DNA of 7,207 nt. Source: Acidobacteriota bacterium. Lineage in GTDB: Bacteria > Acidobacteriota > Terriglobia > Bryobacterales > Bryobacteraceae. Positions within the stretch are counted from its first letter, which is position 1; each line of letters opens with the position of its first letter. The stretch is taken from the NCBI GenBank assembly GCA_026394095.1, contig JAPKYY010000226.1, forward strand, positions 1 to 7,207, read 5' to 3'. A program made the translations under genes and the position numbers. This document shows, one piece after another, positions 1 through 6,702 of the stretch. The notes under the pieces were generated by a model. The model searched no databases. It was not told the DNA's origin and saw only the letters and a list, made by a program, of their open reading frames with translations.

Positions 1-1106
1 GGCTTGTCTGAGAAAGCCTTGACGTTGCGGATGAACTTCGGCTGCGGAGTGAAGTACAGGTTCTGACGATCCTTCACTTCAATGGTGCCCTTCTGGCCCA
101 TAAACTCCTCACCGTAACCCCACTGGTCGTTACCAAAGAAGCACGAGTAGTTGAGGTGGAACTTGTTCGGGTATTCGTAAAGCGCGCTCAGAGTATCGGG
201 CACTTCACGATCATCCTTGCCGCCCCACTGATAGACGCCGCCAGAAGCCATGCAGCTTGTCGGCAGTTCGGTCTTGATCAGGCCGCCGACGACAAAGTTT
301 GAAATGTCAGTCTGGTGCACGAGCAGGTCGGTTGAGATGCCGCCCGAGTAATCCCAATAGTTGCGCCACTGGAAGTAGCGTTCCTTCGAGAAGGGGATGT
401 TCTTGTGTTCGGCAGATTCGAGGAAGCGCTTCCAGTCGGCTGTCTCAGCCGAGGCATCACCCGGGATGATGTAGCGCCATGCAGCGGGCACTCCTTTGGC
501 TGGATCCACCGTCTGATCGAAGTTGCGATACCAGAAAGCGCGGGTGTAGTGCACTTCACCGATGTAGCCGTCTTCCACCATCTTCTTGGCCTGAATATAG
601 AGCTTGTTCGAGCGGTTCTGTGTACCGATCTGAACGACAGTGCCCATCTTCTCGGCGAGGGCGACGATTTCGGCGCCTTCTTCGATCGTGTGGCCAATCG
701 GCTTCTCAAGGTAAATGTGCTTCTTCGCCTTCAGCGCGGCCATCGCCATCGGATGGTGCAGGTGCTCGGGCGAGCAGATGAAGACAACATCCACGTTCGG
801 GTCGTTGATGACGTCGCGGTAGTCAACAGAGGTCTTGGGCGTATTCTTGCCATTGGTCTGGACGATATCCTTACCCTTGGCGAGATTGCCCTTGTAGGTG
901 TCGCAGACGTGGGTGACTTCGACGTTGTCCTTCGACAGAAGGTACATCTGATTCATCACGTGCGCACCGCGCATGCCAGTGGCGATCCAGCCCACCTTCA
1001 GGCGGTTGTTCTGCGCGCTCGACTGCATTACAGCAGGCCCTGCGCTCAAGGCTGCAGCGACTGCACTCTGCTTCAACAGATCCCGGCGTGACACATCTTC
1101 TGACAT
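1..1106 (-). CDS. Gfo/Idh/MocA-family oxidoreductase with Tat signal, 3' end cut by the window edge
   Basis: This is a predicted NAD(P)-dependent oxidoreductase of the Gfo/Idh/MocA family, which usually acts on sugars, inositols or sugar-like compounds; the substrate cannot be told. The 368 visible residues begin with a twin-arginine signal (SRRDLLK at 6-12, then an Ala-rich stretch to about 32), so export in folded form to the periplasm is expected. A Rossmann start follows (VGWIATGMRG, 38-47). The family EKP motif is at 134-136, with Lys135 as the usual catalytic lysine, and the second conserved block DLLVHQTD (260-267) carries His264. The C-terminus lies off the left edge. The ATG at 1104-1106 has a good ribosome-binding site (AGGAG, about 6 bases upstream). 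It starts 12 bases after the tig stop, on the same strand and with no terminator between, so co-transcription is likely. Family assignment is firm; the exact reaction is unknown. Confidence 0.93.
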   Translation of the reverse strand, partial: MSEDVSRRDLLKQSAVAAALSAGPAVMQSSAQNNRLKVGWIATGMRGAHVMNQMYLLSKDNVEVTHVCDTYKGNLAKGKDIVQTNGKNTPKTSVDYRDVINDPNVDVVFICSPEHLHHPMAMAALKAKKHIYLEKPIGHTIEEGAEIVALAEKMGTVVQIGTQNRSNKLYIQAKKMVEDGYIGEVHYTRAFWYRNFDQTVDPAKGVPAAWRYIIPGDASAETADWKRFLESAEHKNIPFSKERYFQWRNYWDYSGGISTDLLVHQTDISNFVVGGLIKTELPTSCMASGGVYQWGGKDDREVPDTLSALYEYPNKFHLNYSCFFGNDQWGYGEEFMGQKGTIEVKDRQNLYFTPQPKFIRNVKAFSDK

Positions 1107-1118
1107 GGAATTCTCCTC

Positions 1119-2423
1119 TTAACTCTCGGTCTGCGACTCTTCAGACGCGGGCTTGGCGACAGGCGTTACCTTGCGCGCATGCTCAAAGAGCAATGCTATC
1201 GCTTTGTCGGTGCGAATGCGATTGGCAATGCGGTCGAGGCCGCCGTCTTTTTCGAGCTTCACGCGCACAGCCGCAACCGGCTCGCGCTGCTGACGGGCCT
1301 GGCGCTGCACTTCGCGATCTACTTCATCCTGCTGCACAGCAACTGCTTCGACATCGGCAATCTTGTCGAGCAGCAAGGTGGCGCGCACGTCACGCGTCGC
1401 ACGATCCAGCTGGCTCTCGCGGAACTTCTTCATGTCGAAATTGAGCGAGCGCGGGTCGATACCCTGCATCTGCAGGCTGCGGGCGTAGCTTTCAAGCTGA
1501 ATCTGAAGCTGGCGTTCGATATAGGTCTCAGGCACCGGGAAAACATTGGAATCGGCAAGAGTCTCGATCAGCTTGCTCTTGGCTTCTTCCTGCGAGCGAT
1601 ACTGACGTTCGGCCTGAATGCTGGTCTTCACCTGCTCCTTGAATTCATCGAGGGTACGGAAGTCGCCCATCGACTGCGCGAAGTCGTCGTCCAGAACCGG
1701 CAATTCCTTGCTGCGGATAAACTTGAGTTCGAGATCAAAGGTGATCGTTTTGCCGGAGAGGCGCTCCTGGCCGTAGTCTTCGGGGTAGCTGACCTGGATG
1801 TCTTTTGTTTCGCCAGGGGTCATGCCAACAATGCCAGCGCTGAATTCGGGCAAAGTTTCGGGGTCGCCCAGTTGCAACATCATTTCGGGGTTCTTGATCG
1901 GCTCGCCTTCAAGACCGTCAGCGCTTTCCAGGCCCACCACGACGTAGTCGCCGTTTTCGGCCGGACGAGGATCGATGTTTACATACTCGGCCTTTGATTC
2001 CCGCAACTGCTCAAGCCGGTCGGTAACGTCCTGATCGGTTACCTGAGGGTCTTCGTATTCCACCTCAAGCCCTTTGTACTCGCCAAGAGTGAATTCCGGA
2101 TGCACGTCAAACTGTGCCTTGAACACCATCGGCTGGCCTGGCTCGTTCTTGAGATCGACAATGCTGGGCTGGCCAACCACCTGCAGCTTCTCTTCGGCGA
2201 AACGCGCGTTGAGAGCCTTGGGGATCACTTCTTCCATCACGTCCTGCTGGATTTCGTTCTGGAACCGGCTACGAATGACGCTCAGCGGCGCCTTACCCGG
2301 GCGAAAGCCCGGCAAATGAGCTTTGGCCTGAATCTTTGCGAGTACCTTCTCGGTAGCTTCAGCCATCTCGAGTACATTTACAGTTACTTCCAGCTCGTGC
2401 CGGCAACCTTCAATCAATGCCAT
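1119..2423 (-). CDS. tig: Trigger factor, ribosome-associated chaperone and peptidyl-prolyl isomerase
   Basis: Trigger factor binds at the ribosomal exit tunnel, shields nascent chains and has FKBP-type prolyl isomerase activity in the cytosol. The 434 residues match the usual length. The N-terminal ribosome-binding domain (about 1-115) contains the signature GFRPGKAP at 39-46. An FKBP-like isomerase domain follows at about 155-240, with a NGDYVVV strand and LPEFSAGIVGMTPGE at 191-205. The helical C-terminal chaperone arms run to about 415 and end in a short polar tail. The ATG at 2421-2423 has a short AAGG site just upstream. The metK terminator lies between this gene and metK, so tig probably has its own promoter in the AT-rich 2424-2476 stretch. 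Only a weak match (TTGTTT, 17 bases, TATTGG) is visible there. The downstream neighbour is an oxidoreductase rather than clpP-clpX, the more common arrangement. Confidence 0.98.
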   Translation of the reverse strand: MALIEGCRHELEVTVNVLEMAEATEKVLAKIQAKAHLPGFRPGKAPLSVIRSRFQNEIQQDVMEEVIPKALNARFAEEKLQVVGQPSIVDLKNEPGQPMVFKAQFDVHPEFTLGEYKGLEVEYEDPQVTDQDVTDRLEQLRESKAEYVNIDPRPAENGDYVVVGLESADGLEGEPIKNPEMMLQLGDPETLPEFSAGIVGMTPGETKDIQVSYPEDYGQERLSGKTITFDLELKFIRSKELPVLDDDFAQSMGDFRTLDEFKEQVKTSIQAERQYRSQEEAKSKLIETLADSNVFPVPETYIERQLQIQLESYARSLQMQGIDPRSLNFDMKKFRESQLDRATRDVRATLLLDKIADVEAVAVQQDEVDREVQRQARQQREPVAAVRVKLEKDGGLDRIANRIRTDKAIALLFEHARKVTPVAKPASEESQTES

Positions 2424-2476
2424 AACCTTGCGCGCCTTTTCTCAATTCCAATAAATTCTTGTTGCTCTCAAAACAA

Positions 2477-2510
2477 GGGGGCGATGACAGCCACTAGCCG
2501 CATCGCCCCC
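2477..2510 (-). terminator. Intrinsic terminator after metK
   Basis: Reading the minus strand, a perfect 10-base-pair GC-rich stem (GGGGGCGATG with CATCGCCCCC) encloses a 14-base loop and is followed directly by the T-rich run TTGTTTTG. It begins 18 bases past the metK stop codon. It separates metK from tig, so the two genes are likely independent units. A T-rich run is not present on the other side, so it should act on leftward transcription only. Confidence 0.9.
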
Positions 2511-2528
2511 TCACACTTCACTGCTGGA

Positions 2529-3677
<1,149 letters not shown>

Positions 3678-3802
3678 TTGATTCTGTCCACTCCTGATCT
3701 ATATAAGAATTAGCCACCCGCTGACGGTAAGTCCCCTCAAAGGGACTCCGTTGATCACGACTTCGGGCACACCCAAACCCGCAAAGCTGGCGAGGGACCA
3801 AT
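3678..3802 (-). promoter_or_regulatory. Structured 5' leader of metK, candidate uncharacterised cis-regulatory RNA
   Basis: From the predicted transcription start near 3802 to the metK GTG there is a leader of about 125 nt. Its core is a strong hairpin at 3724-3751: ACGG plus AGUCCC pair with GGGACU plus CCGU, with a two-base UA bulge and a UUUGAG loop. A CCCG segment (3764-3767) can pair either with CGGG upstream (3778-3781) or with CGGG downstream (3717-3720), which are mutually exclusive folds. UGAUC (within 3752-3757) can pair with GAUCA at 3695-3699, which touches the AGGAG ribosome-binding site (3691-3695). GCCA near the 5' end can also pair with UGGC just past the hairpin. No U-tract follows the hairpin, so control of translation is more plausible than termination. 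I do not see the GGCAACC-type blocks of SAM-I/SAM-IV or the core of SAM-II, SAM-III or SAH riboswitches. All pairings were found by eye. Confidence 0.5.
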
Positions 3803-3807
3803 CTAAG

Positions 3808-3837
3808 AGTCTAGCGCTCAACCTTGGGTTGGGTCAA
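3808..3837 (-). promoter_or_regulatory. Predicted sigma70-type promoter of metK
   Basis: On the minus strand, TTGACC (3832-3837) and TAGACT (3808-3813) form -35 and -10 elements separated by 18 bases. They match the consensus at five and four of six positions. The predicted start of transcription is near 3801-3803. The promoter lies wholly between the dedA stop and metK, so metK does not depend on read-through from dedA. Confidence 0.6.
3819..3831 (-). promoter_or_regulatory. Perfect dyad in the metK promoter spacer, possible operator
   Basis: CAACC and GGTTG, separated by three bases, form a perfect 5-base inverted repeat that sits exactly between the -35 and -10 elements of the predicted metK promoter. 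A repressor bound there would block RNA polymerase. The repeat is short, so chance is a real alternative, and no cognate regulator is visible in the window. Confidence 0.3.
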
Positions 3838-3852
3838 TTTCAGGGCCTGAGC

Positions 3853-4494
3853 CTAAATCGCCTTAACTCTGGATCTCTGCCCAAACCACCGCACAAAAAA
3901 CCATCCCGCACCCAAACCGATCACCAGTAGCAGAATCCAGATCAGATTCCCTTTCACCGCCCGAACCATCGCTTCCGGATCCTCGAGCAAGCCCGGCTGT
4001 TGACCAATCGTCTGCGCCCCAAACCAGGCCAAAATCCCGCACCACAGCGTAGAACCGACAAAGGTAACCGCAACAAAACTCCCAAACGGAACCCGGATCA
4101 AGCCCGCAGGGAAACCGATCAAGTGGCGAACCACCGGTAGCAAGCGCGAAAAAAAGACTCCACCCAGAGCAAATTCAGCCAGCCACTTCTCGGCCAGTTC
4201 AAGCCGCTCCGGGGGCAACAGAAACCATTTGCCGTACTTGGCAAGAAACGCCCTCCCCAAGGTATAGGAGAACCAGTAACAAACACTGGACCCGAAAGTC
4301 GACCCCAGCCCCCCGGCCAGAATCACTCCCCACAACGACATTTGCCCCTGTTGGGCCCAATACCCTGCCGGCGGCATGATGATCTCCGACGGTACCGGCA
4401 CAATCGTGCTCTCCAGCGCCATCATCAGAAAAACACCCCAATAGCCCATATCCCGGGACCATTCAAACCATACCTTGATCAGTTCATGCAGCAT
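3853..4494 (-). CDS. DedA-family integral membrane protein
   Basis: DedA proteins are inner-membrane proteins. Some members carry undecaprenyl phosphate or other phospholipids across the membrane, and others affect membrane potential or drug tolerance; which role applies here cannot be read. The 213 residues are typical in length and largely hydrophobic. The N-terminal family motif ESTIVPVPSEIIMPPAG is at 28-44, with acidic Glu28 and Glu37. The second signature FFSRLLPVVRHL (114-125) holds Arg117 and Arg123, six apart as in E. coli YqjA. A last hydrophobic helix spans about 185-206 and ends in a basic tail. The ATG at 4492-4494 has only a weak AGG upstream, and a TATACT hexamer nine bases before it suggests a very short or absent leader. 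It is followed by metK but separated from it by the metK promoter. It is divergent from the LysM gene. Confidence 0.93.
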   Translation of the reverse strand: MLHELIKVWFEWSRDMGYWGVFLMMALESTIVPVPSEIIMPPAGYWAQQGQMSLWGVILAGGLGSTFGSSVCYWFSYTLGRAFLAKYGKWFLLPPERLELAEKWLAEFALGGVFFSRLLPVVRHLIGFPAGLIRVPFGSFVAVTFVGSTLWCGILAWFGAQTIGQQPGLLEDPEAMVRAVKGNLIWILLLVIGLGAGWFFVRWFGQRSRVKAI

Positions 4495-4503
4495 GAATCG
4501 CCT

Positions 4504-4509
4504 AGTATA
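4504..4509 (-). promoter_or_regulatory. Candidate -10 element of the dedA-family gene
   Basis: TATACT on the minus strand matches the -10 consensus at five of six positions and lies nine bases before the ATG, so transcription would begin at or within a few bases of the start codon. No convincing -35 is seen at the right distance, so this is tentative. Confidence 0.35.
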
Positions 4510-4562
4510 CCGTCCTGAAAGAAATTTGAAGGGCTTTCCAGAGCCATTTCGCCATATCGGTT

Positions 4563-4567
4563 GGAGG
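4563..4567 (+). promoter_or_regulatory. Ribosome-binding site that sets the LysM gene start
   Basis: GGAGG lies five bases before ATG 4573. The in-frame TTG at 4561 overlaps this site and so cannot be the start it serves. This fixes the protein at 75 residues. Confidence 0.8.
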
Positions 4568-4572
4568 GCAAG

Positions 4573-4800
4573 ATGGCAACTTTCAACAGCTCAATTGACG
4601 TAGACAATACTTTGGCATCCCTGCCTGGCGGCTCAGGCCAATACATCGTTCATCCCGGCGACACCCTCAGGATCATCGCCGAGCGATTGCATATCCCAAT
4701 AGGGGACTTGCTCGGCGCAAACCCTTCTATCTACAACGTCAACTTGATCTTTACCGGGCAATCGATCAAGATCCCGAATACATACCGCACACCGCGCTAA
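4573..4800 (+). CDS. Small single-domain LysM protein
   Basis: LysM domains bind N-acetylglucosamine-containing glycans, usually peptidoglycan. This 75-residue protein is almost nothing but one LysM, at about 24-68: YIVHPGDTLRIIAERL, then LLGANPSIYNVN, then GQSIKIP, matching the family pattern of a Gly-Asp-Thr-Leu turn, an Asn-Pro pair and a GQ-x-hydrophobic-x-Ile-Pro end. The first 22 residues are polar and Gly/Ser-rich, with no hydrophobic core for a Sec signal and no twin arginine, so the route to the cell wall, if it gets there, is not visible. It is transcribed away from the dedA-family gene and converges on the SirB1-type gene. The two stop codons overlap in the four bases CTAA (4797-4800). 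The domain call is firm; the role is unknown. Confidence 0.88.
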   Translation: MATFNSSIDVDNTLASLPGGSGQYIVHPGDTLRIIAERLHIPIGDLLGANPSIYNVNLIFTGQSIKIPNTYRTPR

Positions 4801-5564
4801 TTCTTGTGGGCGTGCATCCGGCGCAAGCGAGAAATCTGCCCCTGCAGCTCTTCCTTGTCCGGGTCAAACGGGCGTAGCTGCAGATAGCGGTCAAGATCTT
4901 GTGCCGCCGCCTGAAAGCGATGCGTCGCCGCCAGCGTGGCCGCCCTTTGACGCAGCGCATCGGCATCCACCGGGTCGGCTTCGAGCAGCAGATTCAGAAC
5001 CTCAGCCGCTTTGCTCCAGGCCTGCCGCTGCAAATAAATAACTCGCAAATTGTTCAACATCCGAATGAGAATCATCCGCTTCGGGGCAGGCACCAGAAAC
5101 CGCTGATCCACTTCGCCCTCAATGTCATCGCGAATCTTGCCGCCATTGTAGATGTCCAGATAGTAGGTGTCGTCTTCTTCCTCAAGGCGAACCAGAAAAT
5201 GTCCGGGCGCGCCAATACCGTCCACCTCAACGCCAAGCCGGCGGCCCAGCTCCATATAAAGCAGGCAAAGTGTAATCGGTATTCCTTTGCGCGACTCAAG
5301 CACATAGTTCAGGCAGGAATTGTGGGCGTTGTAGTAGTCGTCCTCATTCCCGCCCAATTGCAGTTCACCAAACAGATATTGGTGCGCCGCCAGCCGAAAG
5401 CTGCGTGTATTGCGCCGGCGAATCTCCTCGGCGTGGTAGTCGAGCTCGGCAAGCCATGGCGACATGGGCAGATTCGGGTACTCGATGCGTGCAATAAGCA
5501 ACGCGGCTTCGTCGAGATTGATACTTTCGTCTTCGAGTCGAAGGATGCGGCGTAGGGGGTCCAT
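4797..5564 (-). CDS. SirB1-family protein: transglutaminase-like domain with C-terminal TPR-like repeats
   Basis: SirB1/YchA-type proteins are widespread cytosolic proteins of unclear function, built from a transglutaminase-like fold followed by TPR-like helices. In the 255 residues the core blocks are NSCLNYVLESRKGIPITL (82-99), APGHFLVR (119-126, His122) and YYLDIYNGGK (134-143, Asp137). Two or three helical hairpins follow at about 165-245 (for example AAEVLNLLLEADP and DLDRYLQLRPFDP). Catalytic transglutaminases carry a Cys at the PIT/S position. Here, as is usual in SirB1 proteins, that position appears to be Thr98, so enzymatic activity is doubtful although His and Asp remain. Cys84 and Cys100 are nearby but out of register by eye. 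The ATG at 5562-5564 has AAGG five bases upstream. It is divergent from the FG-GAP-like gene by 27 bases and shares its stop region with the LysM gene. Confidence 0.88.
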   Translation of the reverse strand: MDPLRRILRLEDESINLDEAALLIARIEYPNLPMSPWLAELDYHAEEIRRRNTRSFRLAAHQYLFGELQLGGNEDDYYNAHNSCLNYVLESRKGIPITLCLLYMELGRRLGVEVDGIGAPGHFLVRLEEEDDTYYLDIYNGGKIRDDIEGEVDQRFLVPAPKRMILIRMLNNLRVIYLQRQAWSKAAEVLNLLLEADPVDADALRQRAATLAATHRFQAAAQDLDRYLQLRPFDPDKEELQGQISRLRRMHAHKN

Positions 5565-5577
5565 TGAGCCTTATGAG

Positions 5578-5583
5578 TAGAAT
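5578..5583 (+). promoter_or_regulatory. Candidate -10 element of the FG-GAP-like gene
   Basis: TAGAAT matches the -10 consensus at five of six positions and ends eight bases before ATG 5592, implying a leaderless or nearly leaderless transcript. On the opposite strand the overlapping TATTCT (5580-5585) could serve the divergent SirB1-type gene. No clear -35 is seen for either. Confidence 0.35.
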
Positions 5584-5591
5584 ACCGTTTG

Positions 5592-6287
5592 ATGCGTGTT
5601 TTGCTGCTCTTGATAGCTAGTTTTGTTTGTTCCGCTGCAATCGATCATTGCGCGATCGATGTCGACCTCGACCGGGACGGCCAGATGGAGAGGGTAACGG
5701 TAGAGGGTGGCGGTCTGGAAGGCGCTCTAGTAGCAATCGGCCGCAGCGGCAAAAAGTGGGTCCTCGACCATCACGTTGTCACACGCGAATGCCACTCCAT
5801 TGAAATCTTCGGCCGCCGTGGCATCATGATCCTGCCCTACGGCATGGCCATCCGCTTCTATGAAGCCAGCGGCGCGTGGGGAACAAAGTGGAACTACGTA
5901 GATCTTTATTCGTTCTATACAGCCAGTTGGCAGGGCGGCTTATTGCAGGCAGATATCGATGGCGACGGGCGGCTCGATCTCTTCTGCGGCAATTACTGGA
6001 TCCAGAGTCCAACCAGTTTCGAGCTGCCCTGGCGGCTCTTTGCAATCAATGCTTTTCACGAACACCCGGCTAGCGCAACGGCGCAATTGCACTGGGACGG
6101 CAAACGCCTCTTGTGGGTAGAGAGCAGGCGCCCCAAAGGCCGCGTAGTCTGGTTCCGGCCGCCAGAAGACAGAAAGCAACTCTGGATCCCAGAGCCTCAC
6201 GAGCAAAATGAAAAACTCGACTGCCCCCAACTCACGCTAACGGGCAGCACGGTCACTATTTCCGCAAGTAAGCGTCGTTGCCGCTGA
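5592..6287 (+). CDS. Small secreted protein with FG-GAP/VCBS-like calcium motifs
   Basis: I do not recognise a named family with certainty. The 231 residues start with a clear Sec signal peptide (MRVLLLLIASFVCSAA, cleavage probably near residue 15-16; not a good lipobox), so the protein should be periplasmic or extracellular. Two Asp-rich loops of the DxDxDG type are visible: D25-L-D27-R-D29-G with Glu33, and D121-I-D123-G-D125-G with Asp129. These are the calcium-binding turns of FG-GAP/VCBS beta-propeller repeats, but two are too few for a full propeller and the spacing is wide. The rest is rich in aromatic and beta-forming residues. ATG 5592 is preferred over the TTG directly before it because it gives the cleaner signal peptide; there is no good ribosome-binding site for either. 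Its 3' end overlaps the convergent cupin gene by 32 bases. Function is unknown; binding a glycan or a partner protein is speculative. Confidence 0.75.
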   Translation: MRVLLLLIASFVCSAAIDHCAIDVDLDRDGQMERVTVEGGGLEGALVAIGRSGKKWVLDHHVVTRECHSIEIFGRRGIMILPYGMAIRFYEASGAWGTKWNYVDLYSFYTASWQGGLLQADIDGDGRLDLFCGNYWIQSPTSFELPWRLFAINAFHEHPASATAQLHWDGKRLLWVESRRPKGRVVWFRPPEDRKQLWIPEPHEQNEKLDCPQLTLTGSTVTISASKRRCR

Positions 6288-6603
6288 TCCAGTCCTCACG
6301 GCGAGGAGTGAAAAGATCGGTGACGATCGAGTCTTCCACCACATCCACCGAGTGCGGCAAGTTGGGCGGGATCACCAGCGACTGGCCAGCCCCAAGCGTA
6401 ATCACCTCACCCCCCATGTGAAAGGCCAGCTTGCCCGTGTGCACCATCGACACCTGCTCGTTGACATGGTGGTGCAGAGAAACATGGCCGCCCTGCTTGA
6501 GTTCAAGCTGGGCAATGGTCATGCCTCCGGTGTGTATCACCCGGCGGGCAAAAAACGGCGTCACTTCTTCGAGGGGGATTTCATTCCAGTCGTAAACAGT
6601 CAT
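6256..6603 (-). CDS. Small single-domain cupin protein
   Basis: This is a 115-residue single cupin barrel of the cupin_2 type, a fold used by small metal-dependent dioxygenases, isomerases and sugar- or ligand-binding proteins; the reaction cannot be named. Motif 1 reads GGHVSLHHHVNEQ, with His44, His46 and Gln50 in the metal-ligand positions and Gly57 closing the motif. Motif 2 is GQSLVIPPNLPH, with His84 as the fourth ligand. Gln takes the place of the more common Glu. The start is set at ATG 6601-6603 (MTVYDW), because the frame extended to 6663 would run into the -35 of the padR promoter and add a Cys/Arg-rich tail with no cupin similarity. No ribosome-binding site is visible. A -10-like CATACT (6614-6619) lies ten bases upstream. 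It is divergent from padR and converges with overlap on the FG-GAP-like gene. Confidence 0.85.
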   Translation of the reverse strand: MTVYDWNEIPLEEVTPFFARRVIHTGGMTIAQLELKQGGHVSLHHHVNEQVSMVHTGKLAFHMGGEVITLGAGQSLVIPPNLPHSVDVVEDSIVTDLFTPRREDWISGNDAYLRK

Positions 6604-6651
6604 GGCTAAAAAGAGTATGCAACGAGGAGTGCAGCCCCTGGGAATTTTTTC

Positions 6652-6680
6652 TTGACATCGCAAGACTAGGCTTATACAGT
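6652..6680 (+). promoter_or_regulatory. Sigma70-type promoter of padR
   Basis: A perfect TTGACA -35 (6652-6657), a 17-base spacer and TACAGT -10 (6675-6680, four of six) lie just before padR. Predicted start of transcription is near 6687, giving a leader of about 16 bases without a strong ribosome-binding site. This is the best promoter in the window. Confidence 0.8.
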
Positions 6681-6689
6681 TGCCTTAGT
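6665..6689 (+). promoter_or_regulatory. Imperfect dyad over the padR -10, candidate PadR operator
   Basis: ACTAGGC (6665-6671) and GCCTTAGT (6682-6689) are inverted repeats, identical but for one extra base in the right arm, about ten bases apart and centred on the -10 element. PadR proteins are dimers that usually repress their own promoter at such sites, so this is a natural candidate for autoregulation. It is inferred from position and symmetry only. Confidence 0.45.
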
Positions 6690-6702
6690 AAGACATCTAC
6701 CT

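Noticed and set aside
405..1091. Open frame of 228 codons on the + strand opposite the oxidoreductase
   Set aside because: The minus-strand frame has a Tat signal, a Rossmann motif and EKP; the + frame is only its shadow.
1179..1997. Long open frame of 272 codons on the + strand opposite tig
   Set aside because: It is antisense to a full-length, clearly conserved trigger factor, has no recognisable domain and arises from codon bias in this GC-rich strand.
3724..3751. The metK leader hairpin as an intrinsic terminator
   Set aside because: No run of T follows the stem on either strand in a position to end transcription.
3678..3802. Known SAM-I, SAM-II, SAM-III, SAM-IV or SAH riboswitch in front of metK
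   Set aside because: The conserved sequence blocks of these classes are not seen by eye. A covariance-model search could overturn this, so the region is kept as an unnamed structured leader.
3841..3851. Near-palindrome TCAGGCCCTGA just after the dedA-family stop as a terminator
   Set aside because: The stem would be only five bases with almost no loop and no T-run follows.
4561..4572. TTG at 4561 as start of the LysM protein
   Set aside because: It overlaps the GGAGG site that clearly serves ATG 4573.
6604..6663. Longer cupin start at 6663 adding 20 residues
   Set aside because: The extension lies over the -35 of the divergent padR promoter, is Cys/Arg-rich and unlike a cupin N-terminus; ATG 6603 gives the usual family start.
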